64,000 nucleotides of DNA from Gemmata massiliana. Its GTDB lineage: Bacteria; Planctomycetota; Planctomycetia; Gemmatales; Gemmataceae. Positions within the stretch are counted from its first letter, which is position 1, and the number at the start of each line of letters is the position of its first letter. Under the pieces are notes generated by a model. It was not told the origin of the DNA. It worked only from the letters and a program-made list of their open reading frames with translations, and did no database searches. Shown here piece after piece: positions 50,584 to 57,198 of the stretch. The stretch covers positions 1 to 64,000 of the forward strand of contig HG799467.1 of assembly GCA_000531095.1 (NCBI GenBank), read 5' to 3'. A program made the position numbers and the translations under genes.

Positions 50584-50972
50584 ACGTCATCCACGTTCAC
50601 GTCGGTGATGATCGCGCGCAACCCATCGAACGTGAGGCCCGGGGTCGCCTTCCGCCCGCGGTGGAATAGCTCGATCGCGACCCCGGTTGGCGATTCCCGG
50701 AACTCGAACAACTGGTCCTCACTCACGGTCGGGCCGATCGCGGCCAATTCGGTGATGCGCTCGACCGCTTTGAAGTAAGCGGCGGGCGTGGCCTTCATCG
50801 CGTTCAGTAGCTTCGCGCAGCGGGTGAAGTAGTCCCCGGCTGCGTCCGCTGCGGCCTTGATGAGCACACGCCGGAGGGCGCGTTCCTCGACCATTTTGAG
50901 GGGCGTTACGGTGACGAGCAGGTCACCGACCCGCACTGCACCCACTGCACCTACCGCGTTATCCGCACTCAT
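50526..50972 (-). CDS. Tail assembly chaperone, upstream product
   Basis: 148 residues from ATG 50972. GDLLVTVTPLKMVEERALRRVLIKAAADAAGDYFTRCAKLLNAMKA leads to a C-terminal LRAIITDVNVDDVWVQMQQVQEG. It lies between the tail-tube and tape-measure genes. A slippery-type heptamer precedes its stop. It should bind the tape measure during tail assembly. Confidence 0.72.
   Translation of the reverse strand: MSADNAVGAVGAVRVGDLLVTVTPLKMVEERALRRVLIKAAADAAGDYFTRCAKLLNAMKATPAAYFKAVERITELAAIGPTVSEDQLFEFRESPTGVAIELFHRGRKATPGLTFDGLRAIITDVNVDDVWVQMQQVQEGANPNPLTP
50538..50544 (-). promoter_or_regulatory. Candidate -1 frameshift site (A_AAC_CCG)
   Basis: On the minus strand A-AAC-CCG is in the zero frame of the chaperone gene, ten bases before its stop, and fits the X-XXY-YYZ rule. 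It is less slippery than the classical A-AAA-AAG of element B. The downstream frame is open in the -1 register. Confidence 0.6.
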
Positions 50973-50984
50973 TCGCGCTCTCTG

Positions 50985-51401
50985 TTAGGGGATGTCGGGC
51001 GCAACCGTGTTTCGGCTCAGGACACCGTACTCGGTCGTGATGGTGATCCGACGCGCTCCGGTCTGGGGGTTGGACGTGCGGACGTTTCGCACGATCGTGT
51101 TTGTGACCACGTCGCCCGTGGCCGCGGCCCCGCGCTTGCACCACAGGGTGACAACGGCGTTCTCTGTGATGCCCACCGCCAACGCGAAGCTCGCCGCGTC
51201 GCTGTCCACGACCTCGATTGTGACGCCGTTGACCTTGTTGAGAATGGGCAGCCCTTCGGCCCATCCCGCGGAACTCGAATCGGTCACATCGTCACTGATC
51301 CCGTCCACGTCGATGTCGAACCGGGCGTTGTGGACGATTTGGTTGGGGCCGCTCTCGTTGATCTTGACGAGGAACCCACCGTGACCGGAGATTTTGCCCA
51401 T
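50985..51401 (-). CDS. Tail tube protein
   Basis: 138 residues from ATG 51401 with GAGGTAAC upstream. GKISGHGGFLVKI...IVHNARFDIDVDG...AGWAEGLPILNKVNGVTIEVVDSD...GITENAVVTLWCKRGAAATG shows the repeated beta-hairpin pattern of tail tubes and is paralogous to 48526-48966. It precedes the chaperones, the canonical place of the major tail protein. Confidence 0.78.
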   Translation of the reverse strand: MGKISGHGGFLVKINESGPNQIVHNARFDIDVDGISDDVTDSSSAGWAEGLPILNKVNGVTIEVVDSDAASFALAVGITENAVVTLWCKRGAAATGDVVTNTIVRNVRTSNPQTGARRITITTEYGVLSRNTVAPDIP

Positions 51402-51405
51402 TTGG

Positions 51406-51921
51406 TTACCTCACGCCGATCACGCGAACCCAGCCCGACACGTCGGCAGCGCCGGGGTTCTTGATTCCGAGTACCTTGTGCGTGGCGTCCAACGCCCAAC
51501 CGGTCGCGCGGTCGAACATCGCGAACCGGTCGCGCACCTGAACCCAGAAGTTCGCCGTGGCTGCCTGGAACCACAGTTGGGCCGCGTTGGTCAGCCCCTG
51601 CGGGCCGATCTGGAGTGACACGCCCGCGGCCGGTGCCGTCGTGATGATGATCTCGACGCCCTTCACGGCGGTAAACGCGAGGAGCTGATTCAGCACGTTG
51701 GTTTCGCCGCTGCCGCCCTTCAGGTCGATCGCGAGCGTGGCCCCGGCCGCGACGGTGAACGTCTTTTCGTACACGTCGTTCGCCTGGCCACTCCCGGTGC
51801 CGTCGCCGAGCTGGAACAGCCCGGCCGGTGTCGGCGCCGAGCCGAACCGGGACCGGTAGCGCAGTCCCCCGGACTCGAAGAGCACGCCGTCGGTCCACTG
51901 GATGCGCGTCGCGAGTCCCAT
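51406..51921 (-). CDS. Tail or neck structural protein
   Basis: 171 residues from ATG 51921, whose ATG overlaps the previous stop (TGATG). Beta-rich: GLRYRSRFGSAPTPAGLFQLGDGTG...FTVAAGATLAIDLKGG...VEIIITTAPAAGVSLQIGP...LWFQAATANFWVQVRDR. Between the tail-completion and tail-tube genes. Possibly an extra tail-tube domain or a decorating protein; family not recognised. Confidence 0.6.
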   Translation of the reverse strand: MGLATRIQWTDGVLFESGGLRYRSRFGSAPTPAGLFQLGDGTGSGQANDVYEKTFTVAAGATLAIDLKGGSGETNVLNQLLAFTAVKGVEIIITTAPAAGVSLQIGPQGLTNAAQLWFQAATANFWVQVRDRFAMFDRATGWALDATHKVLGIKNPGAADVSGWVRVIGVR

Positions 51922-52358
51922 CAGGGCACCAAGTTCCCTTCGATCAGCAACGACCACTGTGCCCCGGAAACGAACACGTCGCGAGCATTTCGCAACCGCG
52001 GGTCAAACCGGCCGTCGTACCCGCGGGGCAAACAGTGCATCACGCGCCCGTCTCGCAGCGCCGTCCAGGTGGTCGGGTTCTTGTTCAGCGCATCGGCCAT
52101 TGCCAGTTGCGCCGCGTTCGGGTCCGTGGCTCCCTGGTCCGAGTACACCACCATGCGGATGGTGAACGCCTGCGTGTACGATCCGTCCGAGCTAAAATCC
52201 GGCGAGCCGTCTCGCTCGATGCCGAACACCGCGTAGGGAACCGCGTCCACTTCGCCGGGCCGATCGAGCCACGCCTTTCCCGGTACCGCCGTGGTGAATG
52301 CACTCGACGCGACACAGCGAGCCACGATCGCGACGGCGATATCGTCGAAGGTCACCAT
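51921..52358 (-). CDS. Tail completion protein (gpU/DUF3168-like)
   Basis: 145 residues from ATG 52358. VTFDDIAVAIVARCVASSAFTTAVPGKAWLDRPGEVDAVPYAVFGIERDG...SYTQAFTIRMVVYSDQGATDPNAAQLAMADAL has the alpha/beta order of the DUF3168-type tail terminators. It overlaps both neighbours by one base. Confidence 0.72.
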   Translation of the reverse strand: MVTFDDIAVAIVARCVASSAFTTAVPGKAWLDRPGEVDAVPYAVFGIERDGSPDFSSDGSYTQAFTIRMVVYSDQGATDPNAAQLAMADALNKNPTTWTALRDGRVMHCLPRGYDGRFDPRLRNARDVFVSGAQWSLLIEGNLVP

Positions 52359-53014
52359 CAGGGCGTGATCCGTTCGAGAACGAGGCTCATTAACTCGTCG
52401 ATCCGCTCCGGCGAGCGCACTTCGAGCACGGTGTACGTCTGGCCGTCGGAGACGAACCGATCCTTTGCCCGCACGTCAACCTGTGTGCCGAGGTAGGTCG
52501 TGTAGCGTTTCGGCATCTGCCGACGGCCCTGAGCGTCGGTCGCACTGCTACTCTCTGGCTGCACCCGGCACGCGATCCCGCTCGCGACGTCTGAGTAGCT
52601 TCCAAGCGTTGGGCGCCCCGCCGCGTCCTGAGCGTTGGACGGGCGGGACAATGTGCCAGTGGATCGCAGATCGGCCGCGAGGATCAGGTTGCGGCACGTC
52701 AGATTCCAGCACCGCGTAATTGTGCCAGCAACCGCGGTGAGTACGGTGTACGTCTGGCCGTCGGTCTCGCGCGTGACCGTGTCCCGTGGCTTCGCGCCGC
52801 CGAGATCCGCGAGCAACTCCGTGCGGATCGAGAAATTCACGTCGCCAGCCTGGTACACGCCACGACTCGCAGCAGCTTCTTTCAGCGTCACATACTCGAA
52901 CGTGACGTCGGCCGCGTCCACGGACCGGTTGCCGGCGTTGCGGACCGACGTGAACGTGACGGCTTCGAGGTTGTCGAAGATGGCTTGGTCGCTGCTGAAG
53001 TCGAGGCTGTTCAC
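52358..53014 (-). CDS. Head-tail adaptor-like protein
   Basis: 218 residues from GTG 53014. ITRCWNLTCRNLILAADLRSTGTLSRPSN and QTYTVLTAVAG/QTYTVLEVRSPERIDELM, two copies of a DGQTYTVL strand, suggest two small beta barrels of the head-closure type in one chain. Between capsid and tail genes, so a stopper or adaptor ring protein is likely. Confidence 0.65.
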   Translation of the reverse strand: MNSLDFSSDQAIFDNLEAVTFTSVRNAGNRSVDAADVTFEYVTLKEAAASRGVYQAGDVNFSIRTELLADLGGAKPRDTVTRETDGQTYTVLTAVAGTITRCWNLTCRNLILAADLRSTGTLSRPSNAQDAAGRPTLGSYSDVASGIACRVQPESSSATDAQGRRQMPKRYTTYLGTQVDVRAKDRFVSDGQTYTVLEVRSPERIDELMSLVLERITP

Positions 53015-53017
53015 GGA

Positions 53018-53242
53018 TCAGCGCCCCACACTCACGACGTCGAAGATCGGTTTCGTTACCGGGGCAACGCCGGGAACCTTTTCCAGCTCCGCTCGCGCGT
53101 CCATCAGGTTGCGGAACAGCTCGCCCCAGCTAACTGTGCGCCCCTTCTCGGAGTACGTGGGCTTCGGGTTCCTAGTGATCTCGGCAATCTGCGCGCAGAT
53201 GTTCGAGTAGGACGCCTTCAGGTTGTCGAGATCGCTGGCCAT
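53018..53242 (-). CDS. Small helical protein of the connector module
   Basis: 74 residues from ATG 53242 behind AAAGGTGAG. ASDLDNLKASYSNICAQIAEITRNPKPTYSEKGRTVSWGELFRNLMDARAELEKV, two helices around a turn. Small proteins of this form are common beside phage connector genes. Exact role unknown. Confidence 0.6.
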   Translation of the reverse strand: MASDLDNLKASYSNICAQIAEITRNPKPTYSEKGRTVSWGELFRNLMDARAELEKVPGVAPVTKPIFDVVSVGR

Positions 53243-53290
53243 ACTCACCTTTCGCGGCCTGGAGCCTGATCGGAACACCACTTCGCGAGT

Positions 53291-53599
53291 CTATTCGTGC
53301 TGTTGGACTTCGGGCTGCTCCGGTAGCGACCAGATGCCCTGGGATTCCTTGAACGCATTCACCGCGGCTGTGAACGGGTCTTTGGCGTCGGCCGGGTACT
53401 CGACCTCGACGGGCGCCCGCCCGCGCATCGTCACAGTAGCCGTTCGCACTGCGGCATTCGCAGCGCCCTCATCGCTATCCGTGTTGTCGTTGGCACCTTC
53501 GGTCGGCGTCGTGACAGCACCCGCCGATCCGTTGGCACCCTCACCGCCGGAGTTCGGCTGCCCTTCTTCGCCCGGCTTGGTCAGTTTGATTTTCGCCAC
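53291..53599 (-). CDS. Small acidic protein after the capsid gene
   Basis: 102 residues from GTG 53599 with GAGGG upstream. N-terminal KIKLTKPGEEGQPNSGGEGANGSAG, a Gly/Asn/Thr-rich low-complexity middle and a C-terminal AVNAFKESQGIWSLPEQPEVQ. Probably a capsid-associated or connector accessory protein. Confidence 0.5.
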   Translation of the reverse strand: MAKIKLTKPGEEGQPNSGGEGANGSAGAVTTPTEGANDNTDSDEGAANAAVRTATVTMRGRAPVEVEYPADAKDPFTAAVNAFKESQGIWSLPEQPEVQQHE

Positions 53600-53630
53600 C
53601 GCGAAGGCCCTCAATTCGATGTTCGGGATA

Positions 53631-53659
53631 GCCCCGTGACTTGTGACCGGTCACGGGGC
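53631..53659. terminator. Hairpin after the capsid gene
   Basis: GCCCCGTGAC (53631-53640) pairs with GTCACGGGGC (53650-53659), 28 bases after the capsid stop in the leftward direction. No T-run follows leftward. The position matches the hairpin after the element B capsid gene. Confidence 0.6.
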
Positions 53660-53687
53660 GATTTATATATCAAATATTCAAACAATT

Positions 53688-55085
53688 CTACGACACTTTC
53701 CACCGCTGAATCGCCCACGGGCTGAGTACCTGGACCTGCACCGCGATGTTCGCGACCGATCCGAAGATCAGGTTCTGATCGGCCATCACGAAACCGTTCG
53801 GGTTGATCTCGGTAACGTTCACGTCCCAGCCCATGCGCCGGCACGCGAACCGTTCCGGGTCCAGACGATACGCGCGGTTACCGGTCCCCCCGACGCCCGC
53901 CGTCAGGCCCAGGCCGGGACTCAGTTCCGGATCGGTCTGAGTCGTGCTCGCGATGTGGCGGTTGTAGAGCCACTGCGAGACGCGGACGTTCTTAAAGATC
54001 CCGGCGAACGGGTTCGGTGCATTAGCCCATCCGGTCGGGAACGTGCTGCCCGCGATCTGCGAGGCCGGGGCCGCGGGCTGGCTCCCGAGTGCGATGTTCT
54101 GGATCGTGTTGAGGTAAGTCGCGAACCACTGGATGGAGCTGGGCAGGAGCATCGTGGTGAGCCGGTCCGCCATCGGCATCGGCAGGCCGGTGACGGGGTG
54201 CCTGTAACCCAACAGTGCAACCTGACTGGTGTTGAACACCGTCATCGGGTCGCTGGAGATCGGGTTAACTATGTCGTTGCCGAGTGTGGCGGTTTGCCCC
54301 GGACCCGCGGGAACCGTAGCGCCGTAGGTGTTGTACCCCGTCGCCGAAGCGTCCGCGGTCAGCCCCAACTTGAAGTTGTTGGTCTGGCCCACGATGGCAT
54401 CGAGAGCGAGTTCGTTCTCTCGGTACTTCAGCCCCATGCCCAAATCCCGGGCCGAAGCCAGTACCTGCCCCCCGGTGATGTCCGTGACCGCGGTCTCCTT
54501 CGCCACAGTGATCTTGTGGCCGTACTTCGACATTGCTCCCGGCTCGACCCACATGGCGTCGAGCCGCACATCGGGGTGCGACTGACCGGGGCCGACCCTT
54601 GGGGCGGGGCGGCTCGGCCCGATGATGGCCGTGTACCGCTCGCCGCCCTGCCAGTAGACCATCGGCCGAATCGGGAACAGGTCGACCAGGTCGAAGTCCG
54701 CCGACTCGTACCCTTCGAGGATCGACCCCTTCACGAGTCCGCCAACGCTGGCGGTCCACGCGGACACGTTCATCAAGTGCGACGGCCCGATGGGAGCCGC
54801 GTTCTCTTCGGAAAACCACCGGCCCTCTGCGATGAGTCGGCGCCAGTTGTGGCCGATCAGCCCCTCGGTAATTGCTTCGAGCGGGAAATCGGCGACGGTA
54901 CGCTTCCGCTCTTTGGCGAGCATCGGCGCCCCGTCCGGGCGCCGGTAGTGGTCGCCGGTCTTGGGATCGATCAGCCCGATCGCCTCGGTAATCACGCGCG
55001 CGATGTACTTGTCCGGCCGCGGGTTCGAGGACTCGCAAACCTGCTTGTACTTGTCGCGGATCTTCTCGTACACGGCCTGGGACAT
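53688..55085 (-). CDS. Major capsid protein
   Basis: 465 residues from ATG 55085 behind ACGAGGTCC; the frame reaches 55373 but the upstream part is antisense-like. EAIGLIDPKTGDHYRRPDG near the start, LALDAIVGQTNNFKLGLTADASATGYNTYGA, LLGYRHPVTGLPMPMADRLTTMLLPSS and the C-terminal NVTEINPNGFVMADQNLIFGSVANIAVQVQVLSPWAIQRW fit a large HK97-fold capsid protein. It is the longest head gene after the protease/scaffold and decoration genes, as expected. Confidence 0.85.
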   Translation of the reverse strand: MSQAVYEKIRDKYKQVCESSNPRPDKYIARVITEAIGLIDPKTGDHYRRPDGAPMLAKERKRTVADFPLEAITEGLIGHNWRRLIAEGRWFSEENAAPIGPSHLMNVSAWTASVGGLVKGSILEGYESADFDLVDLFPIRPMVYWQGGERYTAIIGPSRPAPRVGPGQSHPDVRLDAMWVEPGAMSKYGHKITVAKETAVTDITGGQVLASARDLGMGLKYRENELALDAIVGQTNNFKLGLTADASATGYNTYGATVPAGPGQTATLGNDIVNPISSDPMTVFNTSQVALLGYRHPVTGLPMPMADRLTTMLLPSSIQWFATYLNTIQNIALGSQPAAPASQIAGSTFPTGWANAPNPFAGIFKNVRVSQWLYNRHIASTTQTDPELSPGLGLTAGVGGTGNRAYRLDPERFACRRMGWDVNVTEINPNGFVMADQNLIFGSVANIAVQVQVLSPWAIQRWKVS

Positions 55086-55156
55086 TACGGACCTCGTGTG
55101 TGCGGTGATCTCTCGAAGGAACCCGGGGCCAACTCTGGCCCCGGGCGGAATGCGGG

Positions 55157-55666
55157 TTACGCCGGAGCCGTCGGCCCGCCGTACAGGAGCGGCAACAGCA
55201 GCTCGAAGAACAGGAAAGTTTGGCCCACGGGCGCGTCGCGAGTTACGCGCCCGAAGGCTTGGCCGATGGTCGCGGTGACGGCGACGGCCTGGTTGTCCAC
55301 CAGGTTGGCAGAGGCTTGTTTTGCGAAGGTGACGAGCGCGCCCGGAGCCGCGGCCGAACCGAGTGCGGCACACGGGAAGCAGAACTCACCGGTCTTGAGA
55401 ATGTTGCCGTCGGCTTTCCCGCCGTCGGTCGCTTGCGCTGCGAGCCGGCGGGCCATCGACACGCCGCGGAGCAGGATGTTGAGCGCCCCAGCGGTGGTTG
55501 CGATGTCCGTGTTCCACGTGTAGCTCGACACGGGCTTGTCATACCCGTCGGTGTCACGGAACACGAAATCGCCGGGGCTGACGGCAATCGAGGCCTTCCA
55601 GATCGCGTCCCACTGCTCGGGTGCGCGACCCTGGCCCGTTTCGTTGTAAATGCCGCATGCTGGCAT
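55157..55666 (-). CDS. Capsid decoration (head stabilising) protein candidate
   Basis: 169 residues. A beta-rich protein with NILKTGEFCFPCAALGSAAAPGALVTFAKQASANLVDNQAVAVTATIGQAFGRVTRDAPVGQTFLFFELL, located between protease/scaffold and major capsid genes exactly as gpD-type or DUF2190-like decoration proteins are. Family match by position and general pattern. Confidence 0.7.
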   Translation of the reverse strand: MPACGIYNETGQGRAPEQWDAIWKASIAVSPGDFVFRDTDGYDKPVSSYTWNTDIATTAGALNILLRGVSMARRLAAQATDGGKADGNILKTGEFCFPCAALGSAAAPGALVTFAKQASANLVDNQAVAVTATIGQAFGRVTRDAPVGQTFLFFELLLPLLYGGPTAPA

Positions 55667-55714
55667 CGCATTGTCCTCGGTACGGTGGTTGTCGGTGGCC
55701 GATCCCGCGCGGGG

Positions 55715-56815
55715 TTACGAGTCCCAGGTGATGCGCCCGGGCGCGGCCCCGGTTGTCGTTTTGGACTCTTTGGTCTGCTGCCCTTTGTCTCGCGGTGTGC
55801 TGATCGGCGTTTCGGCCCCACCGCCCGCAGACAGTCGCTTGTACGATTCGGCGATGACCTTGCGGCGATCGGGTTTAGCCGCGGCGATCGCTTCGAGATC
55901 GTCGGTGGAGTAGCCGGTGAACCCGACCGCCTTGCAAACGGCAATTGCTTCGAGGATCGCGGCGCCGTCCCGGGCCTTCTGCTTGCCTTCGGGTGTGGCT
56001 GGATCTCCGTCGTCGTCCACCTTGTCGGGTTTGGTTGCGTCGGCAACCGCGTCGCCGTGGCTGTTGAGCAGGTTCTTGATCTTGGCGAGCGCGTCTTTGG
56101 GTTCCATGTCGCCGCTGAGGGCGTTGTCAATAACGGCCATGAGCGCAGTCTTGAACCCGGCGCTGATCGCCGCGTTGACGTCGTCGCTCTCGCCCGGCCC
56201 TGCGTCCATGTCCGTGGCGACGTCGGCCATGCCGTCCATCTCGGACAGGGCCTTGATCTTGAGCACCTGCTTCGTGGTGCTCTTGGGGTGTTTCGCGATC
56301 GACTCGGCCAGTTGCTTGATTGTCAGCGGCACTTTTCGGCCCTCAAAGAGTCCCTTGGTAGTGGCCGGTTGTGCCACCAGATCGATTGATTCCACTTCGC
56401 GGATCGCCTCAACTACCTCACGCCCGCCCGGTCCGCGGCGCGTATCGCACATTGCGACGTGCGAGAATCCGAACAGGGCGGGATTCTTCTCCGCGGCCTC
56501 CATCACCCGCTCGTACATGGGGTGTTTGGTGAGGCAGTGGAGCGTGCCGCGGGGCTTGCCGTCGGCGTCGATCTTTACCCCTTTGAACCAGCCGAACACG
56601 CGGTCGACCGTGGCGTCACGGCCGTGATCGCAGTTGACGGGTTTCCCCTCGTACTTGCCAAAGTCGCGCTTGAACACGCTCACCGGGTAATCGCGCCCGT
56701 TGGCGCTGACCGTCCCGCAGATGAGCACGCCGCTGATAGTGCCCGCTTCCCGGTCGACTTTGGCGCCGGTGAAAGGTGCCGCAACGCGCTCGGTGATGCG
56801 TACTGCGATCGTCAT
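55715..56815 (-). CDS. Prohead protease with C-terminal scaffold
   Basis: 366 residues; ATG 56815 is the end of a motif copy. The protease part has NCDHGRD (His) and LFGFSHVAM (Ser), as in serine-type assembly proteases, and ends near residue 170 (VESIDLVAQPATTKGLF). The C-terminal 190 residues are acidic and helical (NAAISAGFKTALMAVIDNALSGDMEPKDALAKIK), a scaffold. Upstream lies the portal gene. Confidence 0.85.
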   Translation of the reverse strand: MTIAVRITERVAAPFTGAKVDREAGTISGVLICGTVSANGRDYPVSVFKRDFGKYEGKPVNCDHGRDATVDRVFGWFKGVKIDADGKPRGTLHCLTKHPMYERVMEAAEKNPALFGFSHVAMCDTRRGPGGREVVEAIREVESIDLVAQPATTKGLFEGRKVPLTIKQLAESIAKHPKSTTKQVLKIKALSEMDGMADVATDMDAGPGESDDVNAAISAGFKTALMAVIDNALSGDMEPKDALAKIKNLLNSHGDAVADATKPDKVDDDGDPATPEGKQKARDGAAILEAIAVCKAVGFTGYSTDDLEAIAAAKPDRRKVIAESYKRLSAGGGAETPISTPRDKGQQTKESKTTTGAAPGRITWDS

Positions 56816-56831
56816 GACCGGCCAATGGCAC
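56813..56831 (-). repeat. Start-associated motif, copy 4
   Basis: Coding strand GTGCCATTGGCCGGTCATG; its ATG starts the protease/scaffold gene. Confidence 0.85.
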
Positions 56832-56835
56832 GGGG

Positions 56836-57198
56836 CTATTTCCGAGCAGGCTCCACAGCAAAGGCGAACCGTCCGAAGATGTGTGGGAACATCTCACGAG
56901 CGATCACCAGCCCGGCATCCGTTGTGTGCTCGCCTTCGAGTACGAACGCGCTGTTACTATTCCCCCGGCTGTCTCCGCTGCGATCCCAGAACGCGAGCAC
57001 GGTCCATCCGTTGATGACCGATCGGTGAACGGCGCCCTGCACCTGGTCGCCGTCTTGAGGCAGTAGATGGCTGTCCAGGATGTGCAGAGCGAACGGCAGA
57101 GAACGCTCTGCGTCGCGACCAGCGAAACGACCACTGCGCGTGTGCAGATGGTGCCCCGCTTGACCCGCGTTCCACACACCGAAGTAGTACACCTGCAT
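56836..57198 (-). CDS. Hypothetical protein between portal and protease genes
   Basis: 120 residues from ATG 57198, which overlaps the portal stop as TGATG. QVYYFGVWNAGQAGHHLHTRSGRFAGRDAERSLPFALHILDSHLLPQDGDQVQGAVHRSVINGWTVLAFWDRSGDSRGNSNSAFV is a compact alpha/beta protein with conserved-looking His and Trp. Conserved in planctomycete phage heads by position; role unknown. Confidence 0.65.
   Translation of the reverse strand: MQVYYFGVWNAGQAGHHLHTRSGRFAGRDAERSLPFALHILDSHLLPQDGDQVQGAVHRSVINGWTVLAFWDRSGDSRGNSNSAFVLEGEHTTDAGLVIAREMFPHIFGRFAFAVEPARK

Noticed and set aside
53643-55523. Rightward open frame of 626 codons
   Set aside because: Antisense to the major capsid gene; composition rich in Arg, Val, Asp and Pro is typical of shadow frames.
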